Shown here piece after piece: positions 11,379 through 23,149 of a stretch of 64,000 nt of DNA; position 1 is the stretch's first letter; each line of letters starts with the position of its first letter. The translations under genes were made by a program, and so were the position numbers. Under the pieces are notes generated by a model, which was not told the origin of the DNA, did no database searches, and worked only from the letters and a program-made list of their open reading frames with translations. This DNA is from Druceiella hillmani (Eukaryota; Arthropoda; Insecta; Lepidoptera; Hepialidae), in NCBI GenBank assembly GCA_039881145.1, contig JAYKKI010000156.1:5001-69000 (forward strand), given 5' to 3'.

Positions 11379-13589
11379 TTTCATTGGTCCATTTATTTTG
11401 TAGTGAAACATTTTTAGTCGTTACATTTTGTCACATATTAGTATTTTTTCGTGAGTTCAACCAAAAAAAAAGCATTTGTCAAGATTGTTCGTAACAAATG
11501 GTGCCATAACCTTTATTGATTAATATTGCAAAGACGCTTGGTATGAGTATGAAGATAACAGTATATATTAGTAATGTCGTAGTAAAAAATGGTATAAATA
11601 TACAAAAAAGATCATAATAGAATATTTTCTGGCACTTATTAATGCTATATTTAATCTTATATCGTATGTTCTTAGTATAAAGTGCCTATTCTGTAGATTA
11701 TATATCTCTAGATATTATTAAACATCTGCATAACAATTATTCCTGGTTTTAATAATCATGTGATATGATGTAAAATAATACTATTTAATTTTTTTTAAGT
11801 GACTACTACCAATTTCAAAAATCCTAAAAAAATATATATTTTGGAATAGTGCGTGGAGATTCTACAAAATTAATGGTGTAATTTTACCAAGCCCTAAAAT
11901 ATTAAAACAGCATTTCAAATATGTATGTTTTATTTCGGACTTATATTTATCTTATATCTTTGTTCTTTACAGTTATCCTATATCTTCCTTCGTCATTATT
12001 ATCTTACCTTATTATATTCGACTATTCGACTTTCGCCCTTATTATGCAAATAAAAACGAACATATATAAGTTTATTCGATCATTTTTTCAAGTTTTGTGA
12101 AGATATAGTGATTTTTTATAAAATTACCGAGAACGGACTGATCTCCACTTAGAGGAAATTTATGACCAGCAGCCAAATTATAGAAAACTGAATGTTCATT
12201 ACTTACACCTTCTGATGTATTATTCGAATAAAATATTATTATATTCTTTATAGTACTTAAATATAGTTACCATTTATAAAAACATTAAAAACACACTATA
12301 AACGTACCGAAGCTCCATCGGTATGAAAATATACATATCCTAATATTCTCTGTTGGAAATATTTTCAGCTTAACAATTTATATTTCCGCTATTGGCTTCC
12401 GTGAACCAATAAATTGAATAGCTAATCGAATCAATAACGTGCTTAGCAGCATTATAATAAACAGCGACTCATAAAATACTTTTATCAACTTGCTGCCGAA
12501 GTGCAGATTATAGAATATGCATCACTTTAAGCGGATTTACGAAATCACTGCAGATTACTAAGAGTTGTCTCAATAAGCCGAGAAGATGATTGCTATTTTT
12601 CATCGTTAGGATTACTTTATATTGTTCGGTCGGCTGATGACATTCATTATTTTTTTTCTTTTTACTGACATTAAGAAATTATGTATAAATTCTTATTTAT
12701 GTCAGTGAAAATTTATCGTAATTGAGGAAAATATTGAATAAGTGTAAAAAATATAAATTAGGTTTTTCATAATGTATATTTTCTTCGCAAAATGTATAAC
12801 GTACTATTTTTTTTGGATAGTACACAATTCCTAAATATATAATTAGATCAAAAGGTAATAAAATTACAGACAGTATATTTCGTAATAAATGGTAGATAAA
12901 ATGTGAATTGCGAAAGGAGACATTCGACAACCGTCAAACTGACTTAAATTAAAATAAAATTTGGTATTTTAAATAACGTCATAGATACATAGACGCATCC
13001 CAAAATACGGTATTTATATTGTTATTAGTTTTGAAGTTACCAGACTTTAAATTTGAAAACCACCTCAATAGACTACACAGCTATATTTATATAATATTTC
13101 ATATTATATGCAATAGTGTAATACGCAACAAAATATTTTTTCAAAGTTTATTTAAAATTTAAATTTCCCAAAAAGTAAAGTTTAAAAAATGTTTCATATC
13201 GTTGCCAAAAAATCCTCAAAATGTTGTCATTAAATTGTGATGGGATGATTTGCTATGAAGGGTTCTCTCTTATGAATAACACAAAAGCTTTCTGAGAAAA
13301 TAAACAAAACCATGATTTTTAAGTTTCTGTATGTTTGAATATACGCCGGATACATTAGATCATGTACCTGATATTTTGGATTACGCAGAGCACTTTTTAA
13401 ATTAATTTGTGTTCCTCTATTTACTCTTTTAATAGCACTTGAATGTATTTCATACTATATATTTTAAATAAAAAATTTACGTATCAATCCACTTATTGAA
13501 ATGTGTATAAAGAGAATATTGCAAAACTGCAATTGAAACATATTATAAGCATAACCTCGTACAGAGGTTAAAAAAGTTCAAAATTATGT
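11379..13589. other. Gene-free AT-rich stretch
   Basis: No supported coding region. The minus-strand ORF at 12697-12930 is AT-driven with no family features. A slightly GC-richer patch sits at about 12300-12620. Confidence 0.5.
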
Positions 13590-13848
13590 AATTTTTACTC
13601 ATAATTATATGAAACTACGTGATGTCGTATTGTATTTATTTAAATTCTTAAAAAATTGCCCACCTAAAGAAAGTGAACTTTTGGAAATTGCCCATCTGAA
13701 GATGTTGTTACATAACGATATCTGGGTTGTGGTTAACAATTTCCATAAAGTAGAAATTATACTGTATCACGTAGTTTTATTTAGATATGAATAGAAATTA
13801 GGTGATAATGAATTTCTATAAAACTAACGCCAAATATATTCAATACTT
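13590..13848 (+). mobile_element. Hammerhead foldback family, copy B (old, decayed)
   Basis: The left part, GAAACTACGTGATGTCGTAT, matches the inverted arm of copy C. The right part has CATCTGAAGATGTTGTTACA, then CACGTAGTTTTATTTAG, and ends ACGCCAAATATATTCAATA like copies C and D. A 10-bp direct repeat AAAATTATGT flanks it (13580-13589 and 13849-13858), consistent with a target site duplication and giving an element of about 259 bp. The ribozyme core is ruined: GAAA has become GATA and stem III is gone. The ORF at 13609-13794 lies inside this element and is not a gene. Confidence 0.7.
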
Positions 13849-13858
13849 AAAATTATGT

Positions 13859-16260
13859 CTAGCAAATGCAGTTTTTTAAATATACCGCAGCACATTTTAT
13901 GGAAAAATTCGGCAACTTTAAAAGCTTAAAACGAAAACAAGATTTTGGAATTTTCCTTTATCCAAGAAGTCAATTATTATACTAAATTTCATTAAAATTG
14001 GAGAATGTGAGGCGAAATTTTGCCTAGACCATATTGATTTCATACGGGAAAAATGCGAAAATGGAAACGAAAAAAGAAACAAAGTTAGAATGGAGAAGAG
14101 GTTTGTATCAGATGCCAAACATTACTTGATCACGGCGCCAATTATAATTCTGATGTCATTATGACGTTGCCATTGTGCATATCATAAATATAACAATATC
14201 CACTCTCGCTTCATGATAATTTATACGTTGGTTTTAATTAACTCGATACTGTGTGTAATGATGCGTTCAACCTCTTCTTTTATTGATGTTTCATGATTAC
14301 GGTCATCAAGTATTTACATATTTTTGTGTAATGTATTTTGTCAACTCTTTGCTTATATTATATTTATTCATTTCTTTTAATTGACCGTTTGTATGTATAA
14401 TGAACAAACATTTTTTTATAAAATATTTTGATCGGTTACTGGTAACTTTTTAACCAATGGTAGGATGGAAAAACATATTTTTTGCAGATGAAAAGATTAA
14501 CTGACCTTGACGAAATCTATTTTAAATTTTAACAGATAGTTTAGTCACTACACAAGTATTTACATACAGCCTATTAGCGCCTAGTGTCTATGTAATTACT
14601 ATATTTAATTATTTTTCAGACATTAAAATAGATTCATTGCAACTTCCTTTTCAGTAATAAATGATGAATCATTATATTTGAAACCAATCTAAAGTTTTAA
14701 AACATGAAACTGGAACTTGCTGTAAGGCAATATAGAAATAATAGTGTCGTTTGATATTTTACTTATTATATTGCTGTGTACAGTGAGACAAAAATTATTA
14801 CTCGTGTTACTATTATCGAAATAAATATACATTGTTGATGTAATTATAATTCGGTGATTTATATGAATAACAATATTGCTGTTAGTTTATTTAAAAAAGT
14901 CTAAGTAGAATAATAATAATAATTGGCTCACTTCATTTAAAAAAAGTAATACTTTATTACTTGACTAAGCTATCAATATAAAGGTGGAAATTTTTAACTA
15001 ATCTAGTCCAGTGGTAGTGCAAAATGTTAGGGCTGTTCTTCGACGTTGTAATTGCATTTCCTCTTTTATAAATGTTTACATTATTAACTTCTTAGATTTT
15101 CTGTTAAAATATAAAACAGCTCAGATATTCGTCTCTGAAATTCCCCCTCCACGGCACGTATTTTTCGTATTTTGATAATTTTCAATGAAATCCATAAAGT
15201 TTTTTCTAAATTTGTTTCCAAATAATTATATCCCCATTCTGTATTCTGTCTTTTTTAAGACCCGCTCGTGACCGACAGTTATTTTTATACCTGATGCAAC
15301 TTTTGTCGCTTTGCTCTCCTAAATACATTTACTTCTGAAACTTCATAAATTTCTTTTGACTCATCAAAAGTAATAAACATCAAATGCAAATTTTGACTTT
15401 ATCCTACAAAATTTTCAAAAATCTAAAAATTCTCCAAAAATTTTTATAATGACATGTTTATTAATACCTAAATATGTATGGAATTCCGTGCCGAGTTCGC
15501 TTTTGAGTCAAACATCGACTTTAAAATAAATTTATTCTAAAACAATATAATTCACTACTAGAACGGTTGAATAGGATTCGTAGCGTATTGTCATTCATAA
15601 GTGTATTATGTCATTTAATCTTCTTGTTGTAAATTGCTAATCTCAACTTATTATTTAACTGAACAACTGAATTCCGTAAAAATATACTGTAAAAATTACT
15701 GTTCCATTGCTGGTAGTTATTAAGAATTAAGAGAAAAATCAAGAAAGCTTTAAGGATAATTGAAATTAATTTACATTTTGAAAAAGTATTTAGACAAAAG
15801 TTTTCGGCTGAATCTTTGGCGCGACTTCCATATCCTCTTTTCGTCTCACCTGCTCCCCTTTACCATTTAGCACGCGTCTTAACAATAAAGGTGCAATTCA
15901 TTTTTTGACTAAATCTCCGTGACTTACATTAAAAATGTTTATAAAGAAAAAAACGAAGGTAGTAAAAAAGACCGACTAATATTTGTATTCTCAAATATAT
16001 ATTTTAGAGCTCTTATACAGAATCTTTTTATAATGACTAGTTAAACGCAAGTAAAAAGAGAATAAAACTAAATAATGCATATGTTTACAAGGTAATAATG
16101 TCGTTTTGATAATTTTTTTATTTGCTATGATATATTTGAAAAACTCATTTCTATATTTCATTTATTTAAACGTCGTGTCTCCCCAGGTATAATCAATAGG
16201 TGTTCAATTATTATCTGTTCAAATGTTTTTATTTTTAATATTCCTTATCTCAAAAGATAA
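13859..16260. other. Gene-free AT-rich stretch
   Basis: No supported gene or RNA. The minus-strand ORF at 13918-14118 has no recognisable features. A less AT-biased patch at about 15140-15320 shows no coding signal. Confidence 0.5.
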
Positions 16261-16545
16261 AAAGGAACCCTTAAAAAATCGCTTCGTTGTCCATCTGTCT
16301 GCGTGTCAAGACCCTTTTCCTCAGAACTGCGTCGAGGTATCAAGTTGAAATTATAAAATACTTAGCTCTACGGTTCCTTGAAGCTCTGAAAGAATCTAGC
16401 CTCTAAATCAACGCAATAAAAAATATGACTTTTTATGCCGCATATTTTGACACTTGTAAATAAATCAAAACCTATAGGGATGTGCCTATAGTATTAAGTT
16501 AGGCAAGAAACAATGTGTAACAGTATAAGTGAAAGAAAACATCGT
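16261..16545 (+). repeat. Lepidopteran interspersed repeat ('ctgtcaagaccctttt...' family)
   Basis: Contains in order AAGGAACCCTTAAAAAATCG, TTGTCCATCTGTCTGCGTG, TCAAGACCCTTTTCCTCAGA, GAGGTATCAAGTTGAAATT, ATCAACGCAATAAAAAATATG, TATGCCGCATATTTTGACAC and AGGCAAGAAACAATGTGTAA. From memory, these blocks follow a dispersed repeat found in many moth and butterfly genomes. The copy is degenerate. It is one of the clearest hints to host taxonomy in the window. Confidence 0.65.
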
Positions 16546-17445
16546 TAATTTGTAGTTACATCACACAAAAAAATATTTTTTTATATTGGCGCCTGTGAAA
16601 GATTCTAATCGTATTAACGTTTATAAGACAGCAAACGATTTTCCCTCCTTTCATCTTCACGTGCAGTACTTTTTTTCAACTTATGTTGTGCTAACATGTA
16701 GCAAGTCCCACATTATTTTAATTGCCTTTATAAATTATAACATATATGTCTTGTATTATACGAGTTTGCAAGGACAAATTTAATTTATTCACATTATTAG
16801 TTCAATTCTTTATTTCGTTTAGTGTTTGTAACAAAGTCGCTTCCAAAGTCGCTTTATTTATACTATATTCCAACACAAATCAATTTATATTTCTCGCATT
16901 ATGGTTTTTCTAAGAGATTTATTTAATTGCAATTTTTGTGAAATGAAATACAATAAATAAATAAAGTATTAATGCAAAGGAAAATTAATGAGATTAGATT
17001 TGTAAAATTAATTACAAATATAATCTATTAATGCAATTTTTCAAATAAAAACCTTTTGTAATGTACCATTTGGAGCTTAACTTATTCTTTTACAGCAAAA
17101 TTTAATTTTATGCAATGCCATTATAAATATATTTGAATTTTTTTTCATTTAAACATAAAGAATCACGGTCGGGTGTAACTGAACACGGTCGGGATAGAAC
17201 TGACTTGAAAATATTTAGCTTTCAAAAAGTGCGCTTATTTAAAAAATCTAAAACAAAAATATAACTTTTAACAGAGAATTGATCAAGTAAAAATACCCGT
17301 CAAATACAAATAGATCTCCATTACGAGGATTTCGTACGCATTCCAGTATATTTGAAGGTTTACGGGTACATACTATCTGATTTAAACCGTTTGCAATTAT
17401 TAATATTAGTGATAACCTATAATAGGTACAAACATATAATTATTA
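16546..17445. other. Gene-free AT-rich stretch
   Basis: The ORF at 16586-16783 has no recognisable domain. A duplicated short phrase near 17165-17200 (CACGGTCGGGTGTAACTGAA and CACGGTCGGGATAGAACTGA) is a 25-base-spaced direct repeat. Nothing else is supported. Confidence 0.5.
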
Positions 17446-17567
<122 letters not shown>

Positions 17568-17744
17568 TCTCCAAACCCTATCGTGTGAGAGATAAAGATA
17601 GAGTGAGCAAAAAGATTAATGAAGATTTCATAAAAATCTGGAATTGGTCATGTAAACATGCCTTATTTTTAAATCCTTTCAAATCATTTTTAAATTACGG
17701 GAAGTAGGGCTCAGGTAGCAAGATCAGGAAGACTGAAGGTCGTT

Positions 17745-18420
17745 ATAAATTGAAGCGCAGTTCATTTCTATGGTAGGACTCTCCAAGGATCTAGACATTA
17801 TAATGGACTCACAGCTGAGATTTCATGAACGTAACGGCCAAAATTAAATGCTTTTATGTATCTCAAAACGCTGTACAGATACCGTCCTTATCTCTGTTCC
17901 CGATAGGAAAATTCTAGTTGAGAGTCTCATTCTTCCTGTACTCGATTATGGTGATATACGGCCCGCGTTTACTTTCAAAAACAGCCAATTCAATCCAAAG
18001 AATTCAAAATGCATGCGCGCATTTTTGTTTCGGTATCCCGCGGCGGTCCGGTGTATCACCGTATTTAAATGAGCATGGAATGCTCCGAATGCACAATCAT
18101 CACAGTTATCATTCTTTGCTTTTTGCGTAGACTTTTCACAACAAAGTAGCCAAAATATCTTTACGACATATTAAACGATCCGGCAGTGCTCATCGCCACG
18201 TGACGAGGGTCAAATACGGGTTTCTCTTTGTCCCGGAATATCACGCAACCGGTTATCGGGGTAGTTTAAAATTTGCTGCAACTAAAATTTGGAATAACCT
18301 CCCTCCGTTCCTGAAGACCGCTTGATCCATGACTACTTTTAAAAGGTCAATCCGTAAGTGGCTGTTGACACAAAAAAGGCAAACGAAATTAACGAAAAAT
18401 GTCGGCACTTGGATATTGTT
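17745..18420 (+). mobile_element. Jockey/CR1-like LINE relic, reverse transcriptase C-terminal end
   Basis: Broken frames read LDIIMDSQLRFHERN, RKILVESLILPVLDYGD, then after frameshifts SIQRIQNACAHFCFGIPRR, SPYLNEHGMLRMHNH and finally FAATKIWNNLPPFLKTA. This order (thumb region, L..SLILPVLDYGD, QRIQNACAHFCF, WNNLPPFLK) is that of the C-terminal end of Jockey-, CR1- or I-type LINE ORF2. At least two frameshifts and several stops make it a pseudogene. The 5' end is missing. A simple A/T-rich tail near 18670-18695 may mark the 3' end. Confidence 0.75.
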
Positions 18421-19344
18421 TGATTTAAATTTATTATTGGTATCTTCTTTTTTCTGTTGCTTTTCGAATTTTAGTTTTATTTTTATGCAAACAATTTAGA
18501 GTATTTATCCGAGATTCGCTACTTTATTGACTTTGAGTTTAATTTATTGACATTTTTGAGCGCTAAATTAAAGTTTTATCCCAATGTTTCTAACATATAA
18601 TATTATTTTCTAATTTAAGTCAACATTCATTACCTTGGTTTTACTCCGAATTTTTCGACCTGCCTTTCCTTTTAATAATAAAAAATAATAAGCATAATTT
18701 TTTCATTATTTATTATCATTAAGGAGGAATATACCCAATGCGAAATTTGGCAAAACTAACAACGTTGACATGAAATAGCTAATGTCTCTCTAATATATCT
18801 CCTTATTTATTTATACCTTTACTCTGTTATTTCTGGAATTGGTTTCAAAATAATTACTTAAAAAAATGTTATTAATTGAATAACGAAACATAGGCAAGTT
18901 CTAAAAGAAGGTTGGCACAAATCGTGTTACAAGAATAAAAATCATATTCGTGTCAAGGCATAATAACCACAATAAACCCCCGAAAAATTGTATCTCTCTA
19001 TTAGTATTATAAAAGTAAACAAAGTTTTTATGAAATGAGAGCATAATGTATCCATAAAATCATGTTTGTTGCCAGCTCATTGTACAGCCAATAAACGGCA
19101 AAATGGTACTTCTTTATTCTAACATTTACTTCCCTTAATCTTTTACAAATATGTCCCTATGTACACTTTCTTTCCTGAACTATCTTTTAGTAATACATCA
19201 TCTTTTGGAAATTTTGTTAGTCCTATTTTTCTTCGTATTACATATTTTTTCTTCACACACATCTTTAATTTAGGCCTTTCTTAACGATGTTAAAAAAAAT
19301 TATATCCATTATTAGAAACTATTATCCATAAATTCATGTGTTAA
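18421..19344. other. LINE 3' flank and gene-free AT-rich DNA
   Basis: The first 250 bases may be 3' untranslated sequence of the LINE upstream. The rest is AT-rich DNA without supported features. Confidence 0.4.
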
Positions 19345-20168
19345 CCAAAGTTAAGGATCTGAAAATTATGAAAAAACAAGCAAAATAACAAAGATCAGGA
19401 GATATGTATTTTTTTAGTGTTTAAATTATTGCGTAAATTTTTAATTAATTTTTTGTTGAATTTGATAAAAATGGGGATTTGTGGTGAGAATCATTGCCAC
19501 TAATGATATAATTTCAGAACGTAATGGAAAAAGTAATGAAATTAAATAAACTTGTTAAGTAAGTAAAGCCGAAAATCACTACTTGGGTACCGTATATATT
19601 GTATTTACAATAACGTAATAAAAATGCGTCTTTACTTCATAACAAAAATATATACTAAAAATATAAAATATTAAATTAAGTTAGGATCCCATTCCGGTCA
19701 AGGTCTCTTCCACTTTCTTTCAATGCTCGCAGTCCGTTGCAAGAGTCGCTAAGTTCTTTGTTACTGTTCTTTGGTTTGCCTGGACCCTTTCCAACGTTTT
19801 GTCTCTTCTATATCTTCATTATATCTGTCTGCTTGACTTCCTATATCCCAGCAATGTAGTCTGCCCATTGACATTAGTGTTTCATAGACTGTTCTAAACT
19901 ATCTATTATTTTTATTTTCTCTCTTATTCCTGTGAGTCTTATCTTCTCCGTACGTTTTACTTTGAGAATACTCCTCTACGTAGCTCTGCGACACGCCATG
20001 ATTATGTTTTCTGCCTCTTATTTATCTTATATATCTTTTTAAGTCTAGATTGTAGACCAACTCATTTACAAGCAAAATGTAGAGCGTAATGCACGTTTTG
20101 TATTACGTATGTCATTCTTGATAACACGATATCATTCACAAATGCAAAATTACTGAAATGTGTTTTAT
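19345..20168 (-). mobile_element. Left arm of large inverted repeat, LINE-derived
   Basis: This arm is the reverse complement of 21892-22735. By eye over about 180 bases (19861-20040 against its partner) differences amount to roughly 5-6%. The minus strand carries the same decayed reverse-transcriptase tail as the right arm. Outer end near GTTAACCAAAGTTAAGGATC; inner end near CAAAATTACTGAAATGTGTTTT. The two arms stop at matching points on both sides, so this is a shared boundary, not chance overlap of two LINE insertions. Confidence 0.85.
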
Positions 20169-21891
20169 ATAACTGTGTGTGAAAATATTTAAGAAACCTA
20201 ATTCAGTTTAGAAAAATTAAGATAAATTTTTAGATAAAATTTTTAAAAAAGACGTCTCGAAACCTGGAATTAATTTGTTTTTCACTATATTTGTAATCTT
20301 AAATAGCGATCCCAATATTGCCAACACAAAGCAACACCGATTAGTGATACATCGTAATGATCCAGTCATAACCCCTTCCCCGTGTTTTCCTCACGTCTGT
20401 TACCCTAAGTTATCGCATTAGCACCGTCCGTGTATGTCGCTCGTCTTTAAATGTCATTAATTTCCTCGTTTTGCTCGCATAAGCGAAGTAACGAGTAAAT
20501 ACAACAATGGGACGAGGAGTTTCCGGAATCCGCAGTTTACCTGTCTCTACACTAGTTTAATGGGGGAGAGGATTATGTTGCGACTATGTAATCACAGCGT
20601 TACAGTTCCAAAGCCGAATTAAGTAGATCATACGTTTTCGACTCCATGTTACACAATACGAGTTGTGTTAACGTAGAAACTAAAATTGTGTTCTAATCTC
20701 TATTGTATAGCGGTTAAGCTGATATCAATAAAAAGCTTTACGGAATTCAAATATATTTTACCCTCTAACTACTAAACTGGTGAATCAACAAAATCGTAAA
20801 TTGATATTCACAAAGTTAAATGACACGATATGTCAATATTTATTGACACGCTTAGAAATATTTATCGAATTAAAAATTATGCACTCAACAAGTTAAATTT
20901 TATACATTTGTTCCCTTAAATATTTTTCAAATAACTAAAAGAACATACCCAGGTTATAGATTTAAAAAGTTATTCAAAATTGATTATGTTTAAAAGGAAT
21001 ATTTGAATATAAATGACTGTAAAAATATTTATCGAATATTTTTTCCAAAGCCATAATAATATAAATATCTAATCAAAATCGGATCATAGATATCATTAAT
21101 TATAAGTAGCAAGACATTTTCCGTATCATCATATCCCAAAAAGTCAAATGGTTTTTGTACATTGAAATTTTACAAAAAGTTTTTTATCGAATAAATTTTC
21201 TCGTAGGATATATTTCGAAAATTAGATACACAAATGATTTTTTCCTAAATGTGGAAAAAAGAAACAAATAGACAAAAAATCGGTTTCTTAAGAAGATCTC
21301 AACGTAGAAACGTGAAGTTAGAAATTAGCACTACCTTCAAATATAAATTGCGATTTTATTTTTACTCGCCGAAAAAAGAAAAAACTGACATTTAAAAAAC
21401 TTGAAATTTTTATTTTTATTGGTCTTTTTATTGTAATTAAGTGAAAGAGACAAAAGTGATAATGGTTATTTTTTTAAATGAAAAGTGTAGAAACGCAGAG
21501 TGGAAGCAAATGATACTCGAAAGTATGACTCGATTAATGTAATTGTAAACAATGAAGAAAATTAAGAGTAATAAAATCATTAAAAACAATGCTTAGAAAA
21601 ATTAAAATGAGAGATTTAGAAATAAAGAAAGGAATGCTGAAACACCGTGGCTATTTTGAGCAAACAGAAAATAAAATCTTGACAAATAAGCTATACATGG
21701 GAGAAGTTAATAAGAAAGACGTAGACTAAGTATTAAAATTTGAAATATTTAAAAGTTACTAACCATGTACGGTTTTATTAATATTGAAAGAGAAATCTAA
21801 CAAGGACACTCGCTTTCGTCAAATCTATTTCTAAGGATGCTATAATATGTAATGAAATATCTCTGCTGGAATAAAAAAGGAATTTATGTAA
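20169..21891. other. Spacer of the large inverted repeat, with a GC-rich core
   Basis: About 1.7 kb between the arms. Bases 20330-20680 are distinctly GC-richer (CCCCTTCCCCGTGTTTTCC, CGCATTAGCACCGTCCGTG, GGGACGAGGAGTTTCCGG), whereas the rest is AT-rich without an ORF. The core could be a conserved regulatory element or the remnant of another insertion. No protein frame is supported. Confidence 0.45.
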
Positions 21892-22735
21892 ATGAAACAC
21901 ATTTCAGTAATTTTGGATTTGTGAATGATAACATGTTATCAAGAATGACATACGTAATACAAAACGTTCATTACGCTCCACATTTTGCTTGTGAATGAGT
22001 TGGTCTAGAATCTAGACTTAAGAAGATATATAAGATAAATAAGAGGCAGAAAATGTAATCATGGCATGTCACAGAGCTACGTAGAGGTGTATTCTCAAAG
22101 TAAAACGTAGGGAGAAGATAAGACTCACAGAAATAAGAGAGAAAACAAAAGTAATAGATAGCTTAGAACAGTCTATGAAACACTAATGTCAATGGGCAGA
22201 CTACATTGCTGGGATATAGGAAGCCAAGCAGACAGATATAATGAAGATATAGAAGAGACAAAACGTTGGAATGAATCTAGGCAAACCGCACACACACTAG
22301 CAGTAATAAAGAACTTAGTGACTCTCACAACGGACTGCGAGCATTGAAAGAAAGTGGAAGAGAATTTGACCGGAATGGTATCATAACTTCATTTATTATT
22401 TTATGTTTTTAGTAAATATTTTTGTTATAGAATATACTCATTTTTATTACGTTGTTGTAAATACAATATGTACGGAACCCAAGTAGTGGTTTTCGGCTTT
22501 CCTTACTTAACAAGTTTATTTAATTTCATTATTTTTTTCATTACGTTCTGAAATTATATCATTAGTGACAATGGTTCTCACCACAAATCCCCATTTATAT
22601 CAAATTTGACAACAAATTAATTCAAAATGTGTGCAATAATTTAAACACTCCAAAAATACGCATCTCCTGGTCCTTGTTATTTTGCTTGTTTTTTCATAAT
22701 TTTCAGTATCCTTATCTTCAACTATTATTTAACAT
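21892..22735 (+). mobile_element. Right arm of large inverted repeat, LINE-derived
   Basis: Plus-strand translation with frameshifts shows a LINE C-terminal block: AMACHRAT-type text around 22060 (read IMACHRAT), LKVKRREKIRLTEIREKTKV, then a degenerate WAGH-like region (GRLHCWDIGSQADRY) and KRWNESRQTAHTLAVIKNL. This corresponds to the 'MERRIL...RDKIRNEEIRRRTKV...KWAGH' tail of insect endonuclease/reverse-transcriptase proteins. The reading frame contains stops. The ORF at 22629-22835 is not related to a known protein. Confidence 0.75.
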
Positions 22736-22930
22736 ACGTAACTTAAATTTATTTCCTTCATTTTACATAACCCGCTGTTGCATTTTCCTCAGTTCATTTC
22801 ATTGGCAAGGAAGTATCATCCTCATCTTATTATAATAATGAGGCCTAATATATAACTATCAAGCATAAATAATTACAATTAAACGAAACTACGTGATGTA
22901 GTATTATTTCTACTTTCTTTAAGTTCTTTA

Positions 22931-22971
22931 TCACGACCTAGGTTTCATTGTATTACAACATCTTCAGGTGG
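22931..22971 (-). ncRNA. Hammerhead ribozyme motif, copy C left arm
   Basis: On the minus strand: CCAC, core CUGAAGA, stem II GUUG/CAAU (last pair now G-U), GAAA, stem III ACC-UA-GGU, cleavage C, then GUGA. Core and stem III are intact; stem I has lost one terminal pair. Possibly still active. Confidence 0.65.
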
Positions 22972-22999
22972 GATATTAGCAAAGATCTTTGCTAATAGC

Positions 23000-23040
23000 C
23001 CACCTGAAGATGTTGTAATACAACGAAACCTAGGTCATGT
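23000..23040 (+). ncRNA. Hammerhead ribozyme motif, copy C right arm
   Basis: CCAC, CUGAAGA (23004-23010), GUUG-UAAUA-CAAC, GAAA, ACC-UA-GGUC. The 3' strand of stem I is AUGU in place of GUGG, so stem I has only its two central pairs. Catalytic core is intact. Confidence 0.6.
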
Positions 23041-23149
23041 TAAAGAACTTAAAGATAGTAGAAATAATACTACATCACGTAGTTTCATGTAATTGTGAAT
23101 AATGAATTTCTACAAAATTAACGCCGAATATATTTAATATAAATAATTA

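Larger units (their letters stand above)
22876..23138 (+). mobile_element. Hammerhead foldback family, copy C (full-length hairpin)
   Basis: 263 bp. Bases 22876-22985 and 22986-23096 are near-perfect inverted arms meeting at the palindrome TTAGCAAAGATCTTTGCTAA. A unique right tail (AATGAATTTCTACAAAATTA, ACGCCGAATATATTTAAT) follows. An 11-bp direct repeat ATAAATAATTA flanks it (22865-22875 and 23139-23149) and is a likely target duplication. Each arm carries one hammerhead motif, on opposite strands, facing outward from the centre. No ORF is present, so movement must depend on enzymes from elsewhere. Confidence 0.85.

Noticed and set aside
13609..13794. 61-residue ORF as a gene
   Set aside because: It lies wholly inside hammerhead family copy B and crosses the decayed ribozyme.
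17160..17210. Paired CACGGTCGGG motifs as a transcription-factor site cluster
   Set aside because: Only two imperfect copies; a small direct repeat explains them.
22876..23138. Classical MITE of a DNA transposon
   Set aside because: Inverted arms fit, but target duplications of 10-13 bp of varying length, a one-sided tail and hammerhead motifs favour RNA-mediated insertion.
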